DNA of 64,000 bases from CAVTHK01 sp964552235 (GCA_964552235.1 CAZKGO010000017.1:1-64000); one strand, 5' to 3'. Counted from the first letter of the stretch, positions 8,342 to 17,577 are shown. Made by a program: numbers and translations. Notes: generated by a model not told the origin, from the letters alone.

Positions 8342-9604
8342 ATGAAGAAGGGCGATCATTTCGAAGTCCGCGATCCGAGCCTGGGCGAGCAGGGCCGCCG
8401 GAACATGGAGCTGGCCGAGCTCGCCATGGGGGCGCTCATGCAGGTGAGGGCTCGCTTCGAAAAGGAGCGGCCGCTGGCGGGCGTACGCATCGGGCTGGCG
8501 CTGCACGTGACCAAGGAGACCGGCATCCTCGTGCGCACCCTGCGCGCCGGGGGCGCCGACGTGGCGATCACCGGCTGCAATCCTCTCTCGACGCAGGACG
8601 ACGTGGCCGCGGCGCTCGCCGACGAAGGCGTCAAGGTCTGGGCCTACAAGGGCGAGAACCGCGAAGACTACTACCGCTACCTCAACAACGTCATCGCGCA
8701 GAAGCCGCATATCACCATCGACGACGGCTGCGACCTGGTGAGCGAGATCCACACCAGGCATCCCGAGCTGATCCCGGACATCATCTGCGGATGCGAGGAG
8801 ACCACCACGGGAGTGATCCGCCTCAAGGCCATGGAGAAGGACCGCTCGCTCAAGTATCCCATGATCGCGGTCAACGACAACAAGACCAAGCACCTGGTGG
8901 ACAACTACTACGGCACCGGCCAGTCGACCCTCGACGGCATCCTGCGGGCGACCAACGTGCTGGTAGCCGGCAAGAACTTTGTCGTGGCCGGCTACGGCAG
9001 CTGCGGCAAGGGCGTGGCTCTGCGAGCCCGCGGTCTCGGCGCCAACCCGATCGTGTGCGAGGTCGACCCCTTTCGCGCGCTGCAGGCTGCCTACGACGGC
9101 TTCCGCGTGATGCCGATGGACGAGGCCGCCGCGATCGGAGACGTGTTCTGCACGGTCACCGGCAACAAGCACGTGATCCGCCTCGAGCACATGAAGCGCA
9201 TGAAAAGCGGCGCTCTCATGGCCAACTCGGGCCACTTCGACGTCGAGATCGACATCGCGTCCCTGGCCAAGGCCGCGAGCTCGACGCGCCGGGTGCGGCC
9301 CTTCATGGACGAGTACGTGCTCGGCGGCAAGAAACTGTTCGTCCTCGGCGAAGGCCGCCTGGTCAACCTCGCGGCAGCCGAAGGCCACCCGAGCGAGGTC
9401 ATGTCCACCTCGTTTTGCGGACAGGCGCTCTCCTGCGAGTACGGGGTCAAGAACCGCGGCAAGATGCCGGTGCGGGTCATCCAGCTCCCCGACGAGGTCG
9501 ACGACGCGATCGCCGCCCTGCAGCTGCGCGTCATGGGCATCGGCATCGACAGGATGACCGCCGAGCAGGTCGCCTACATGGCCAGTTGGCAGGAAGGGAC
9601 ATAA
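8342..9604 (+). CDS. ahcY: S-adenosylhomocysteine hydrolase, short type
   Basis: A 420-residue adenosylhomocysteinase that hydrolyses S-adenosylhomocysteine to adenosine and homocysteine. Family motifs are GLALHVTKET, TGCNPLSTQDDVAAAL, DDGCDLVSEIH, the Lys/Asp pair in YPMIAVNDNKTKHLVDN, and the NAD site VAGYGSCGKGVA. It ends YMASWQEGT rather than with the long KPxHYRY tail, and it lacks the roughly 40-residue insertion of proteobacterial and eukaryotic enzymes. It is therefore the short archaeal/Thermotoga-like form. The start at ATG 8342 has AAGGAG upstream. Confidence 0.95.
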   Translation: MKKGDHFEVRDPSLGEQGRRNMELAELAMGALMQVRARFEKERPLAGVRIGLALHVTKETGILVRTLRAGGADVAITGCNPLSTQDDVAAALADEGVKVWAYKGENREDYYRYLNNVIAQKPHITIDDGCDLVSEIHTRHPELIPDIICGCEETTTGVIRLKAMEKDRSLKYPMIAVNDNKTKHLVDNYYGTGQSTLDGILRATNVLVAGKNFVVAGYGSCGKGVALRARGLGANPIVCEVDPFRALQAAYDGFRVMPMDEAAAIGDVFCTVTGNKHVIRLEHMKRMKSGALMANSGHFDVEIDIASLAKAASSTRRVRPFMDEYVLGGKKLFVLGEGRLVNLAAAEGHPSEVMSTSFCGQALSCEYGVKNRGKMPVRVIQLPDEVDDAIAALQLRVMGIGIDRMTAEQVAYMASWQEGT

Positions 9605-9655
9605 AGGACGAAGGCTGCGCGCCCGCGGCCAAGATCCCGCGGTTGACCGTGCCCC

Positions 9656-10129
9656 ATGCTGTTCCTCGACACCAACGCGCTGCTCACCGCCACTGGCAGT
9701 TCGCGGCCGAACCGCGAAGCGGCACGAAACCTCCTGCATGCGGCTGTGCGAAACGGCTTTCACGCGGCGCTGAGCGGGCAGATCGGCCGCGAGCGCCTGG
9801 TCGTGGCCAGGCGACCCGTCGAGAACAACGGCCTGGGGCTTGGCGCCTCCGATGCGCTCAAGGACACGGGGCAGTCTCGCCGATTCAGCGTGTTCTGCGA
9901 TGAAACCCAAGAGGTCTCGAAGCGTCTCCCGTCGCTGGTATCCGCCCGTGGCCTCACCGGCAGTCGCATTCATGACGCCACCGTGGCCGCGACCGCGCCC
10001 ACGCACCGGGTCTCGGTTCTGGTCACCGACCACGCGAGGGACTTCGACGCGCTCGCCGGCCTGGACGTGCTGACGACAAGCCAGGCAGTGCGAGCGGTGG
10101 CGGCGGCCGAGCCGCGGGAAAACGCCTAG
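9656..10129 (+). CDS. PIN-domain protein, apparently without antitoxin
   Basis: A 157-residue PIN domain with MLFLDTNALLTAT at the N-terminus (first catalytic Asp), an acidic middle region, and the C-terminal pair GSRIHDATVAATA and VSVLVTDHARDF that supplies the last aspartates. PIN proteins are metal-dependent RNases. The 51 bases upstream contain no antitoxin gene and it is not part of an obvious vapBC pair, so it may be an orphan or regulated elsewhere. Its stop overlaps the convergent AbgB-like gene by 4 nt. The ATG 9656 has no clear ribosome binding site. Confidence 0.7.
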   Translation: MLFLDTNALLTATGSSRPNREAARNLLHAAVRNGFHAALSGQIGRERLVVARRPVENNGLGLGASDALKDTGQSRRFSVFCDETQEVSKRLPSLVSARGLTGSRIHDATVAATAPTHRVSVLVTDHARDFDALAGLDVLTTSQAVRAVAAAEPRENA

Positions 10130-11577
10130 CGCCCTCCCCGCTCGGGATTCGGCACGTGCGGCGGCGGCACGTCGGCCGGGATCGGGCAGCTGTAGGGCTG
10201 CTCCCGCGTCGCCTCCTCGAACTCCCGGCGCGCAGCCGCCAGCGTCTCGGGCCGCTCGATGAGGTCGATCGCCACCAGCGCCATGACCTTGGCGGCGTGC
10301 ATCATCCCCTTGTGGCCGATCGAGGTCGCCCCCGTGGCGGCGAAGGCCCAGCTGTGGCCCGGCGCGCCGGTGGCGGTGCAGGCGGTGCGCAGCATGGAAA
10401 GCGGCGCGATCCAGCTCACGTCGCCGACGTCGGTGCTGCCGGTGGCGATGTGGCGGGCGTCCCAGGAGGGGAAGTTGTCGCCGAGCAGCGGCTCGTCCAC
10501 GAGGGCCGCGACCTTCGCCTTTGACTCCTCGGGCACTTCCATGCGGTCGAAGACGCTGCGGGCATTCTCGGGCGGGAACCGTTCGTTGATCTTGCGGGCG
10601 TAGGCCTTTTCCTCCGCGGTAAAGGGGATCGGGCCCACCTGCTTCATCGCCTCGTAGTGAAGGTCGGCGAGCACGTGGTTGTTCAGCACGTTGGAGCAGG
10701 CGCCGCGAAAGCGCACCTCGAGCGTGGTCTCGGTCATGAGAGCCGCGCCTTCGGCCACCTTGCGCACGCGGGCGGCCACCTCGTCGAGCTCGCTGCGCCT
10801 AGGCGCGCGCACGAAGTACCAGACCTCGGCTTCGTCGGGCACGACGTTGGGCAGCCTGCCGCCGTTGGTGATCACGTAGTGGATGCGCGTCTTTTCCGTG
10901 ACGTGCTCGCGCAGGTAGTTGACCCCCACATTCATCAGCTCCACGGCGTCGAGGGCCGAGCGGCCCTGGTGCGGAGCGCCGCCTGCGTGAGCCGTGCGGC
11001 CGCGAAAGCGGAAGAACAGCTCGTAGACGCCCACCTGGGTTCCCTTGCCCGCCATGTTCATGCGGTCGGGATGGTAGTTCAGCGCAGCGTCCAAATCGTC
11101 AAAGGCACCGGCCCGGGCCATGAAGGTCTTGCCGCTGATCTGCTCCTCGCCGGGGCAGCCGTAGTAGCGCACGGTGCCCTTGGAGCCGGTGGCGGCGAGC
11201 CACTCCTTGAGGGCCAGGGCCGAGGCGAGGCAGCCGGTGCCGAGCAGGTTGTGGCCGCAGCCGTGGCCGGGCCCGCCGGGCACGGCCGGCTCCTCGGTGG
11301 GCTGCCTTTTCTGCGAGAGGCCCGCCAGCGCGTCGTACTCGCCGAGAAACCCCAGGATCGGCCGGCCGCTTCCCCACTCGGCGACAAAGGCGGTGTTGAT
11401 GCCGCCTATGTCCCAGGCGACCCGGAAGCCCTCGGCCGCCAGGAAGTCGGCCTGCAGCTTGCTCGAGCGGAACTCCTGCCAGGAGACCTCGGGGTTTTCC
11501 CAGATCGCGTCGGACATGGCCGTGAACCGGCCCTGGTTCTCATCGAGCCAGCGGATCACGTCTTGTTTGCTGCGCAT
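10126..11577 (-). CDS. abgB: M20-family amidohydrolase, AbgB-like
   Basis: A 483-residue peptidase-M20D protein, the same length as E. coli AbgB (about 481), the catalytic partner in p-aminobenzoyl-glutamate hydrolysis. Zinc-site motifs are PGHGCGHNLLGT, YGCPGEEQISGKTF (catalytic Glu and metal Glu), an internal dimerisation domain (RTAHAGGAPHQGRSALDAV) and the late STDVGDVSW. The ending PYSCPIPADVPPP also matches AbgB. It probably hydrolyses an N-acyl or aryl-glutamate amide. No AbgA or AbgT is adjacent. It starts at ATG 11577 with a CATAAT -10 box 7 nt upstream and no Shine-Dalgarno. Confidence 0.85.
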   Translation of the reverse strand: MRSKQDVIRWLDENQGRFTAMSDAIWENPEVSWQEFRSSKLQADFLAAEGFRVAWDIGGINTAFVAEWGSGRPILGFLGEYDALAGLSQKRQPTEEPAVPGGPGHGCGHNLLGTGCLASALALKEWLAATGSKGTVRYYGCPGEEQISGKTFMARAGAFDDLDAALNYHPDRMNMAGKGTQVGVYELFFRFRGRTAHAGGAPHQGRSALDAVELMNVGVNYLREHVTEKTRIHYVITNGGRLPNVVPDEAEVWYFVRAPRRSELDEVAARVRKVAEGAALMTETTLEVRFRGACSNVLNNHVLADLHYEAMKQVGPIPFTAEEKAYARKINERFPPENARSVFDRMEVPEESKAKVAALVDEPLLGDNFPSWDARHIATGSTDVGDVSWIAPLSMLRTACTATGAPGHSWAFAATGATSIGHKGMMHAAKVMALVAIDLIERPETLAAARREFEEATREQPYSCPIPADVPPPHVPNPERGGR

Positions 11578-11929
11578 GCTGGCGATTATGCTCGGTGCGG
11601 CGCAAGAGGCGCAACAGCGGCTGCGCGGCGCCAGGAGGGTGCGCCCGCGATGACGCGGCCGCACCGAAGCGGCGGATCGGCGGACAGAAACCTTTATCTA
11701 ACCTTTTTTGGTGAAGAGAAATAGATTCTGAAGGACACGGCCGGGACCGGCGTCATGCCGGCCTGAGCGGGACCCTGTGGAGGCCTCCGAAGTGCGATAA
11801 ACTCCTTGAGGCGTGCCGAGAATCCTGGTAAGGCGCGGTGGCGCCTCCGAACGGGGCGCTGAGGCCACGCCGCGGCCCACGGGAGAGTGCCGGACGCCGC
11901 CTTGAGTGCGCAGGTATCGGAGGCACACG
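11578..11929. other. Intergenic region with an AT-rich island
   Basis: About 350 bases between divergent genes. The minus-strand -10 box CATAAT (11590-11585) of the AbgB-like gene lies at one end. A notably AT-rich island at about 11690-11732 contains a T6 run and may hold the promoter of the large surface protein. The rest is GC-rich with several short inverted repeats. I recognise no riboswitch, small RNA or gene. Confidence 0.5.
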
Positions 11930-14900
11930 ATGACCAAAACAAGGCTCTTCCGGTTCGCTGCATCGCTGGCGCTCATCGGTGCGCTGCTCAGCTTCGTCGA
12001 GTGCAAACAGCCTGAGTCCGACGTCGAGACCAACGCTCCGCCGACGATCGTCATCACCAGCCACGACAACGGCGAGATGGTCGACGGGTTGATCACGCTC
12101 ATCGGAGAAGCGACCGACGATAGGGGCGTGAGCAAGGTCGAAGTCAGCTTCGACGGAGGAACAACCTACGAGGTCGCCACGGGCACCACGGCCACCAGCA
12201 CTACCTGGGTCACCCCGACCCGGACGCCCGCGCNNNNNNNNNNGGCCACGGGCACCACGGCCTGGATCATATTCTACGACACGACCGCCCGGGCGGACGG
12301 AAACCTCTTCATCAAGGCCAAGGTCACCGACTCCGGCGGGTACACCGCCTTTACCTTTGTCACCCTGATCATCGACAACGCCGGACCGACAGTCACGATC
12401 GTCAGCCCGCAGGACGGCCAGAAGCTCTCCGGCAGGTTCTCGATCGTCGGAGTGGGCACCAAGCTGGACTCCGTCGAGCTCAGCCTCGACGGCGGCGGCT
12501 GGCAGACGGTGACGGGCAACTACACCTGGTACCAGGTCTGGGACACGACGGTCGAGCCCGAGGGCAGCCACACGATCGGCGTGCGGCCCGTCCGCGGCGG
12601 CGTCCCAGGCGACGTGGAGTCGATCACGGTCTTCGTCGATCAGACGGTTCCGAACGTGACGTTCACGGCGCCTGCGCTCGGCGCCTACATCAAGGGGGCC
12701 ACGACGATCACCGGCACGGCATCGGACAACACCACCGTCGCGCGGGTCGAGCTCAGCACCGACGGAGGCCTCACGTACACGGACACGGGCGAAACCACAA
12801 GCTGGTCCGCTGAGCTCGACACCACGGCGCTGCCCGACGGCGCGCGCGTGCTCTACGCGAGGGTGATCGACGAGCCCGGGCTGTTCGGCCTCGCCAGCAT
12901 TCCGGTCACGGTGGACAACAACGCGCCGACTGTTGCGGTTGCCTCGCACGCCGCGGGCGAAATGGTCAGCGGCGTCGTGCACGTCACCGGGACCGCGGCG
13001 GACACCGTGGGGCTGCAGAAGATCGAGGTCAAGTTCGGCCCGGTCGCCTGGCAGCCGGCAGACGGCACCACCTCCTGGAACTACGACTTCAACAGCACCG
13101 CGGTTCCCAACGGAACCTACGACATCGCGGTGCGAGCCACCGACTTTGCCGGCAACACCGCCGAGACGGTCGTCTCGCTGATCGTCGACCAGAACTTTCC
13201 GCAGGTCGTCACGATCGACATCAACAACGGGGACTACCTCAAGGGCACCCGCACCATCACCGGCACGGTGACCGACGGCGACGGGCTCGCCGACATCCAG
13301 AAGGTCGAGATCAAGGTCGACAGCGGCAGCTACGTCGCGGTGACCTCCTATGCGGCAGGCACGGCCGGCTGGTCCCACGACCTCGACACGACCGCATGGT
13401 CCAACGGCGCGAGAACCGTCACGGTCAAGGTCACGGACATCGTGGGCGGCTACTCGACGATCAGCCGCAGCGTCGTCTTCGACAACCAGGCGCCTTCGGT
13501 GGCCATCACCAGCCCCGCCAACGGCGCCCAGGTGGCGGGAACTGTGTTCGTGACGGGTACCTCGTCGGACGCGATCTCCGCCGTGGCGACGCTGGCGATT
13601 TCCGTGGACGGAACCCCGCAGGGCGCCCCGACGCGCAACGGCGACTACTGGTACTGGTCCTGGGACACCGGGCCTCTGAGCCTCGCCGACCACACCGTGC
13701 TCGTCACAGCCACCGACATGGCGGGCAACCAGAACACGGCCGGCATCACGGTGACCAAGACCAACGACGTGCCGTCGGTGGTCGTGAGCTCCCCAGCCAA
13801 CGGCGCGTTCGTCAGGAACTCGATCACCGTATCGGGAACCGCGTCGGCCACCGCCGGGGTGAGCAAGGTCGAGGTGGCCGTGGACAACCCGGTCGCGCTC
13901 GTGCTGGCGACCTTTGTCGACCCGAACTGGACCTCGCAGAGCATAGACACCACCGGCCTTGCGGACGGCGTCCACTCGGTCTACGTGGTCGTCACCGATG
14001 CCTCGACTCCGGCGCCTCTTGTGACCACGGTGCAGTTCACGGTGACCGTGGACAACACGCCTCCGACGCTTTCGATCACCTATCCGACGGCGGGGCACAC
14101 TGGCGAGGACGCGCTCCACGGCCCGATCACCATCACGGGAACCGCGTCGGACACCAACCTCAGCGCGGTGGAGACGAACATCGACGGCGGAGGCTTCACG
14201 GCTGCGACCGGCACCTCGAGCTGGAGCCAGGCCTGGGACACGGCCACCATCGCCGGCGTCGCCAGGGACGGCGTGATCGTGGCTGCCCGCGCCACCGATC
14301 TGGCGGGCAACCAGACGACCACGCAGGTGACCGTGGACGTGCGGCCGTACATCGCGTCGCTGTCCAAGAGCTCCTCGTTCGTCGGCGACACCATCGCCAT
14401 CTACGGCTACAACTTCGCCTCGGGCTCCACGATCACCTTTGACGGCGTCACGGCCACGACCAAGACGTTCGTCGACTCCACGCAGTTCAGCTCCGTGACC
14501 GTTCCGGCCGGAGCGACCTCCGGAGACGTGATCGTCACGACCAACGGCGTGCCGAGCAACGGCGCGCACCTCAACGTCTGGGCGATCGAGACAGTCACCG
14601 GCAGCGGCGGCGGCACCTACCCGTCGCTCGTCCTCGACGGCAGCGACAACATCTACGTGAGCTGGACCGTAGGCGGAGGCGCCACCAAGTACGTGCGGTT
14701 CTCCAAGGGCACCTGGGACAGCCTCAACGAGGTCTACTCGTGGGGCGCGGCGGTCAACGTCGACTCCAACTCGGGCGCGGGACCGCTCTACAGCAGCATC
14801 GGCATCTCGGGCTCGAACGTCTACGTCGCCTACTACCACCAGGCCAACGGCGAACTGCGAATCGCCAAGTCGAGCGACGGTGGAGCGAGCTTCACGCCTT

Positions 14901-15610
14901 CGGTCGTCGTGGCCGGGGGCACCTACCCGTCGCTGCAGGTCTACTACAACTCGGCGGCCGGACAGGACTACGTGTACATCGCCTACTACGCCGGCGGCAC
15001 CGGGGACCTGATGCTGGCCAGGAGCGTCAACAGCGGATCGAGCTTCTCGTTCGAAACCATCGACTCGACGGGAGACGTCGGCTCCTACGCTTCGCTCGAT
15101 CTCGACAGCGGCCGCGCCCCCCACGTCGCCTACTACGACGCGACCAACCGGGCGGGCAAGTACGCCTACTGGGACGCTCTCGCGCTGCTGTGGCGCACCA
15201 AAACGGTGGATCCGTCGTTCGCCGGGCAGTATTCGGGCATCGCGCTCGGAAGCGACGACAGCGTGCACATCTCCTACTACGACGGCAGCGCCGGAGACGT
15301 GGAGTACGCCACGGCCTCGAGCCCGGGGGCGGCCTTTGACCTGCAGACGCCCGACGACGAGGCGATCACCGGCTGGTACTCGTCGATCGCCCTCGACAGC
15401 TTCGACGATCCCCACATCGCGTACTACGACTTCACCTACGCGCGCATGAGGTACGCGGAAAAGACCTCCGGGTCCTGGAACACGCTCACGGTTCCCGAGA
15501 CCGGCGCGATCACCCAGACCTTCACGACGATCGGGATCGACAGCTCGAACATCCAGCGGATCGGCTACGCGGCGGCCGCGGGCATCCGGATCGCGCGCTA
15601 CCTGCCGTAA
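11930..15610 (+). CDS. Giant exported Ig-like/IPT/propeller surface protein
   Basis: A predicted product of about 1226 residues from ATG 11930, with GGAGG 7 nt upstream. An N-terminal hydrophobic leader (residues 5-24) is followed by Cys25. The Glu before it is atypical for a lipobox, so lipidation is uncertain. Eight bacterial Ig-like modules begin near residues 35, 153, 240, 332, 423, 521, 614 and 710, each with a P.V.I.SP..G..V.G pattern. An IPT/TIG domain lies at about 806-885 (FVGDTIAIYGYNF). The C-terminus from about 894 has BNR/propeller-like repeats such as YVAYYHQANGELR and HISYYDGSAGDVEYA. It is probably an adhesin or surface binding protein. The 10-N gap falls in the first module. 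Confidence 0.82.
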   Translation: MTKTRLFRFAASLALIGALLSFVECKQPESDVETNAPPTIVITSHDNGEMVDGLITLIGEATDDRGVSKVEVSFDGGTTYEVATGTTATSTTWVTPTRTPAXXXXATGTTAWIIFYDTTARADGNLFIKAKVTDSGGYTAFTFVTLIIDNAGPTVTIVSPQDGQKLSGRFSIVGVGTKLDSVELSLDGGGWQTVTGNYTWYQVWDTTVEPEGSHTIGVRPVRGGVPGDVESITVFVDQTVPNVTFTAPALGAYIKGATTITGTASDNTTVARVELSTDGGLTYTDTGETTSWSAELDTTALPDGARVLYARVIDEPGLFGLASIPVTVDNNAPTVAVASHAAGEMVSGVVHVTGTAADTVGLQKIEVKFGPVAWQPADGTTSWNYDFNSTAVPNGTYDIAVRATDFAGNTAETVVSLIVDQNFPQVVTIDINNGDYLKGTRTITGTVTDGDGLADIQKVEIKVDSGSYVAVTSYAAGTAGWSHDLDTTAWSNGARTVTVKVTDIVGGYSTISRSVVFDNQAPSVAITSPANGAQVAGTVFVTGTSSDAISAVATLAISVDGTPQGAPTRNGDYWYWSWDTGPLSLADHTVLVTATDMAGNQNTAGITVTKTNDVPSVVVSSPANGAFVRNSITVSGTASATAGVSKVEVAVDNPVALVLATFVDPNWTSQSIDTTGLADGVHSVYVVVTDASTPAPLVTTVQFTVTVDNTPPTLSITYPTAGHTGEDALHGPITITGTASDTNLSAVETNIDGGGFTAATGTSSWSQAWDTATIAGVARDGVIVAARATDLAGNQTTTQVTVDVRPYIASLSKSSSFVGDTIAIYGYNFASGSTITFDGVTATTKTFVDSTQFSSVTVPAGATSGDVIVTTNGVPSNGAHLNVWAIETVTGSGGGTYPSLVLDGSDNIYVSWTVGGGATKYVRFSKGTWDSLNEVYSWGAAVNVDSNSGAGPLYSSIGISGSNVYVAYYHQANGELRIAKSSDGGASFTPSVVVAGGTYPSLQVYYNSAAGQDYVYIAYYAGGTGDLMLARSVNSGSSFSFETIDSTGDVGSYASLDLDSGRAPHVAYYDATNRAGKYAYWDALALLWRTKTVDPSFAGQYSGIALGSDDSVHISYYDGSAGDVEYATASSPGAAFDLQTPDDEAITGWYSSIALDSFDDPHIAYYDFTYARMRYAEKTSGSWNTLTVPETGAITQTFTTIGIDSSNIQRIGYAAAAGIRIARYLP
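12176..12262. repeat. Duplicated 18-bp segment flanking assembly gap 1
   Basis: The string gccacgggcaccacggcc occurs at about 12176 and again just after the N run at about 12245. The coding modules elsewhere need only one copy, so the stretch between is probably a misjoined contig end. The ten Ns lie at 12234-12243. Confidence 0.6.
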
Positions 15611-15620
15611 CGGGCGCACT

Positions 15621-15645
15621 CGCGCCGTGCTTCACGCACGGCGCG
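15621..15645. terminator. Bidirectional hairpin between surface protein and znuB
   Basis: A perfect 10-bp stem CGCGCCGTGC/GCACGGCGCG with a 5-nt loop lies directly between convergent genes and overlaps the stop codon of the permease gene. There is no T-run, but the position and stability suggest it ends transcripts from both sides. Confidence 0.55.
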
Positions 15646-16495
15646 ACCGCAGCCTGCGCGCGAGCGCCTGGGCCGCGATCGCCAGCAGGTAGGCGCCGCC
15701 GGCGAGCAGGATGATGGTGGCGCCCGCGGGAAGGTTCGGGCCGTAGCTGAGCGCCAGGCCGCCGGTGGTGTAGACGACGCTCAGGACGACGGCGACGAGC
15801 ACCATCTGCCACAGCCGTCTCGTCAGGCCCGAGGCCGTCGCGGCCGGCAGGGTCAGCAGCGCGATGACCATGAGGATGCCGACCACCTGCGCGAGAGTCA
15901 CGATCGTCAGAGCGGTGAGGACCAACAGAAGAAGGTAGATCCGGTCGGTCCTGACGCCCCGCAGGCGCGCGAACTCCTCGTCAAAGGCGATCGCCAGCAG
16001 CTTGTGGTAGAAGAGCAGCCCGACGATCACGATCACCACGTCGAGGGCGGCGATCGCGACCAGGTCCCGGGCCGACACCAGGAGGATGTTGCCGAAGAGG
16101 TAGCTCATCAGCTCCTGGCTGTAGCCCGGCGTCGCCTGTATGAAGAGGATGCCGACCGCCATGCCGATCGCCCAGATCGCGCCGAGCACCGTGTCGACGC
16201 GCTCCCGCCCGCGCAGCGACACGACCCCCACGATGAGCGCCGCGATCACGGCCGCGACCGTGGCTCCGTGCACCGGCGTGAGGAAGCTCCAGCCCGCCAC
16301 CACGCGCAGGTAGCGGGCGGCCCCCATGCCGGCGAGCACGCTGTGGGCGATGGCGCCGGCGATGTAGCCGATGCGCCGCACCGTCACGTAGCTGCCGACC
16401 ACGCCGCAGGCCACGGAGGAGAGAATGCCGGCAATCGCGGCGTTGCGCAGGAACGGAAAGGCGAGCAGGTCCTGGAAAAAGCTACCGGCGGCCAC
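15632..16495 (-). CDS. znuB: Zinc/manganese-type ABC transporter permease
   Basis: A 287-residue ABC-3 family permease with about eight hydrophobic segments and no signal peptide. Family sequence includes AAIAGILSSVACGVVGSYV, the IAHSVLAGMG motif of ZnuB/MntB permeases, and VVGILMVIALLTLPAATA. It forms the membrane channel for Zn(II) or Mn(II) import. The start is GTG 16495, 14 nt inside the end of the ATPase gene, so translation is coupled. No periplasmic ZnuA is present in the window, so the metal-binding component must be encoded elsewhere. Confidence 0.9.
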   Translation of the reverse strand: MAAGSFFQDLLAFPFLRNAAIAGILSSVACGVVGSYVTVRRIGYIAGAIAHSVLAGMGAARYLRVVAGWSFLTPVHGATVAAVIAALIVGVVSLRGRERVDTVLGAIWAIGMAVGILFIQATPGYSQELMSYLFGNILLVSARDLVAIAALDVVIVIVGLLFYHKLLAIAFDEEFARLRGVRTDRIYLLLLVLTALTIVTLAQVVGILMVIALLTLPAATASGLTRRLWQMVLVAVVLSVVYTTGGLALSYGPNLPAGATIILLAGGAYLLAIAAQALARRLRSRRA

Positions 16496-17234
16496 GGCGC
16501 GCCACCTCCTCGCGGTGCCGCACGGCGCTCACGTCGTGGGCGTACAGCCCCTGAATCATCTCGCCGGTGAGGCTGGCCGTCGGGTGGATCCTCGCGGTCA
16601 CGTTCACGCAGATCACCTTGTTCGTCAGCGACCACACCACCCCCAGGTCGTGAGACGCCATCACGAGGGTGAGCCGCTTCGCCAGCTCGCCCAGGAGCGC
16701 GTACAGCTCCTCCTCGGCCGTCCGGTCCACGTGCGACGTCGGCTCGTCGAGCAGGAGCAGCGCCGCCTCCGAGGCGAGCGCCCGCGCGATGAGCACCCGC
16801 TGCCGCTGGCCTCCCGACAGCGCCGCGAAACCGCGGTGGCGCAGGCCCGCGAGCCCCACCGCCTCGAGGGCCGCGCCGGCCGCCTCGCGGTCCGCGTGCG
16901 AGTACGGCCCCGCCCGGCGATTGCCCAGCCGCCCCATGAGCACCACGTCCTCGACCTGCATGGGGAACTGCGGGTCGTAGAGCACCTGCTGCGGCACGTA
17001 GCCGACGCGGCCGCGCGATTCCTCGGGGCCGCGGCCGAACACCCGCACCGAGCCACGCGTCGGGCGCAGCAGCCCGAGGATGAGCTTGAGCAGCGTGGTC
17101 TTGCCGCCGCCGTTGGGACCGACCACGCTCACCGTGTCGCCCGCTTCGATGGCGAGGCTCACGTCGGTGAGCACCGGCAGGTTCTCGTAGGCGAACGAGA
17201 CTTCCGAGAACCGCACCGGAACGTCCGTCGCCAT
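16482..17234 (-). CDS. znuC: Zinc/manganese-type ABC transporter ATPase
   Basis: A 250-residue ABC ATPase: Walker A GPNGGGKTT, Q-loop region VPQQVLYD, signature LSGGQRQRV, Walker B LLLLDEPTSHVD and H-loop SHDLGVVW. The size and VSVVGPNGGGKTTLLK fit the ZnuC/MntA branch. The start is ATG 17234, sharing one base with the TGA of the upstream regulator gene (TGATG), and it overlaps the permease by 14 nt. It energises metal import together with that permease. Confidence 0.92.
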   Translation of the reverse strand: MATDVPVRFSEVSFAYENLPVLTDVSLAIEAGDTVSVVGPNGGGKTTLLKLILGLLRPTRGSVRVFGRGPEESRGRVGYVPQQVLYDPQFPMQVEDVVLMGRLGNRRAGPYSHADREAAGAALEAVGLAGLRHRGFAALSGGQRQRVLIARALASEAALLLLDEPTSHVDRTAEEELYALLGELAKRLTLVMASHDLGVVWSLTNKVICVNVTARIHPTASLTGEMIQGLYAHDVSAVRHREEVARRGRR

Positions 17235-17527
17235 CAGTGCCGGGCCCCCGCCCCGCGACCGCCGGTTCCGCCCGCCCCGCACACCAGGTGCAGCGCGTGG
17301 CAGTCGCCGCACTCCTCGACCCGGTGGGTGCGCGCGAAGCTCTCCCAGTGGCGCTTCTGGTCCGGGCTGAGAAACCCGACGCCGCGGCACAGGGGGCAGG
17401 TGTTCTCCAGCGCCCCCAGGATCGAATCGCGGATGAAAGCGCTGCGGTTCGGGATGCGCCTGAGGGTCTGCATGAGCGCAGGGTCCACCTTGAACGTCAC
17501 GACTTCCAGTTTCGGCTTGCCGGCCAT
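17234..17527 (-). CDS. Ribbon-helix-helix regulator with Cys/His metal site, candidate zinc sensor
   Basis: A 97-residue protein. Residues 7-42 (LEVVTFKVDPALMQTLR, then NRSAFIRDSILGALE) form a CopG/NikR-like RHH DNA-binding unit. Residues 44-83 carry Cys44-x2-Cys47, His60, His68, Cys73-x2-Cys76-His77, His80 and Cys83, a likely zinc site. A Gly-rich tail ends in His. It is the first gene of the transporter operon and is coupled to znuC by TGATG, so autoregulated, metal-dependent repression of the operon is the simplest inference. It is not Fur/Zur-like. I know of no named family that fits exactly. Confidence 0.72.
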   Translation of the reverse strand: MAGKPKLEVVTFKVDPALMQTLRRIPNRSAFIRDSILGALENTCPLCRGVGFLSPDQKRHWESFARTHRVEECGDCHALHLVCGAGGTGGRGAGARH

Positions 17528-17577
17528 GCTGCCTCCGCTTTGCGGCCGCCGGGCCGCGGCCGCGGCAAGCACAGAAT

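Noticed and set aside
7475..10033. An 852-codon minus-strand frame crossing the lipoprotein and ahcY
   Set aside because: The reading is low-complexity Arg/His/Val/Gly and is contradicted by the AhcY and lipoprotein motifs.
11753..15619. A 1288-codon open frame on the minus strand opposite the large surface protein
   Set aside because: It is Arg/Val/Gly/Asp-rich with no motif and spans the gap. The plus strand shows repeated Ig-like modules, so this is a GC-driven antisense frame.
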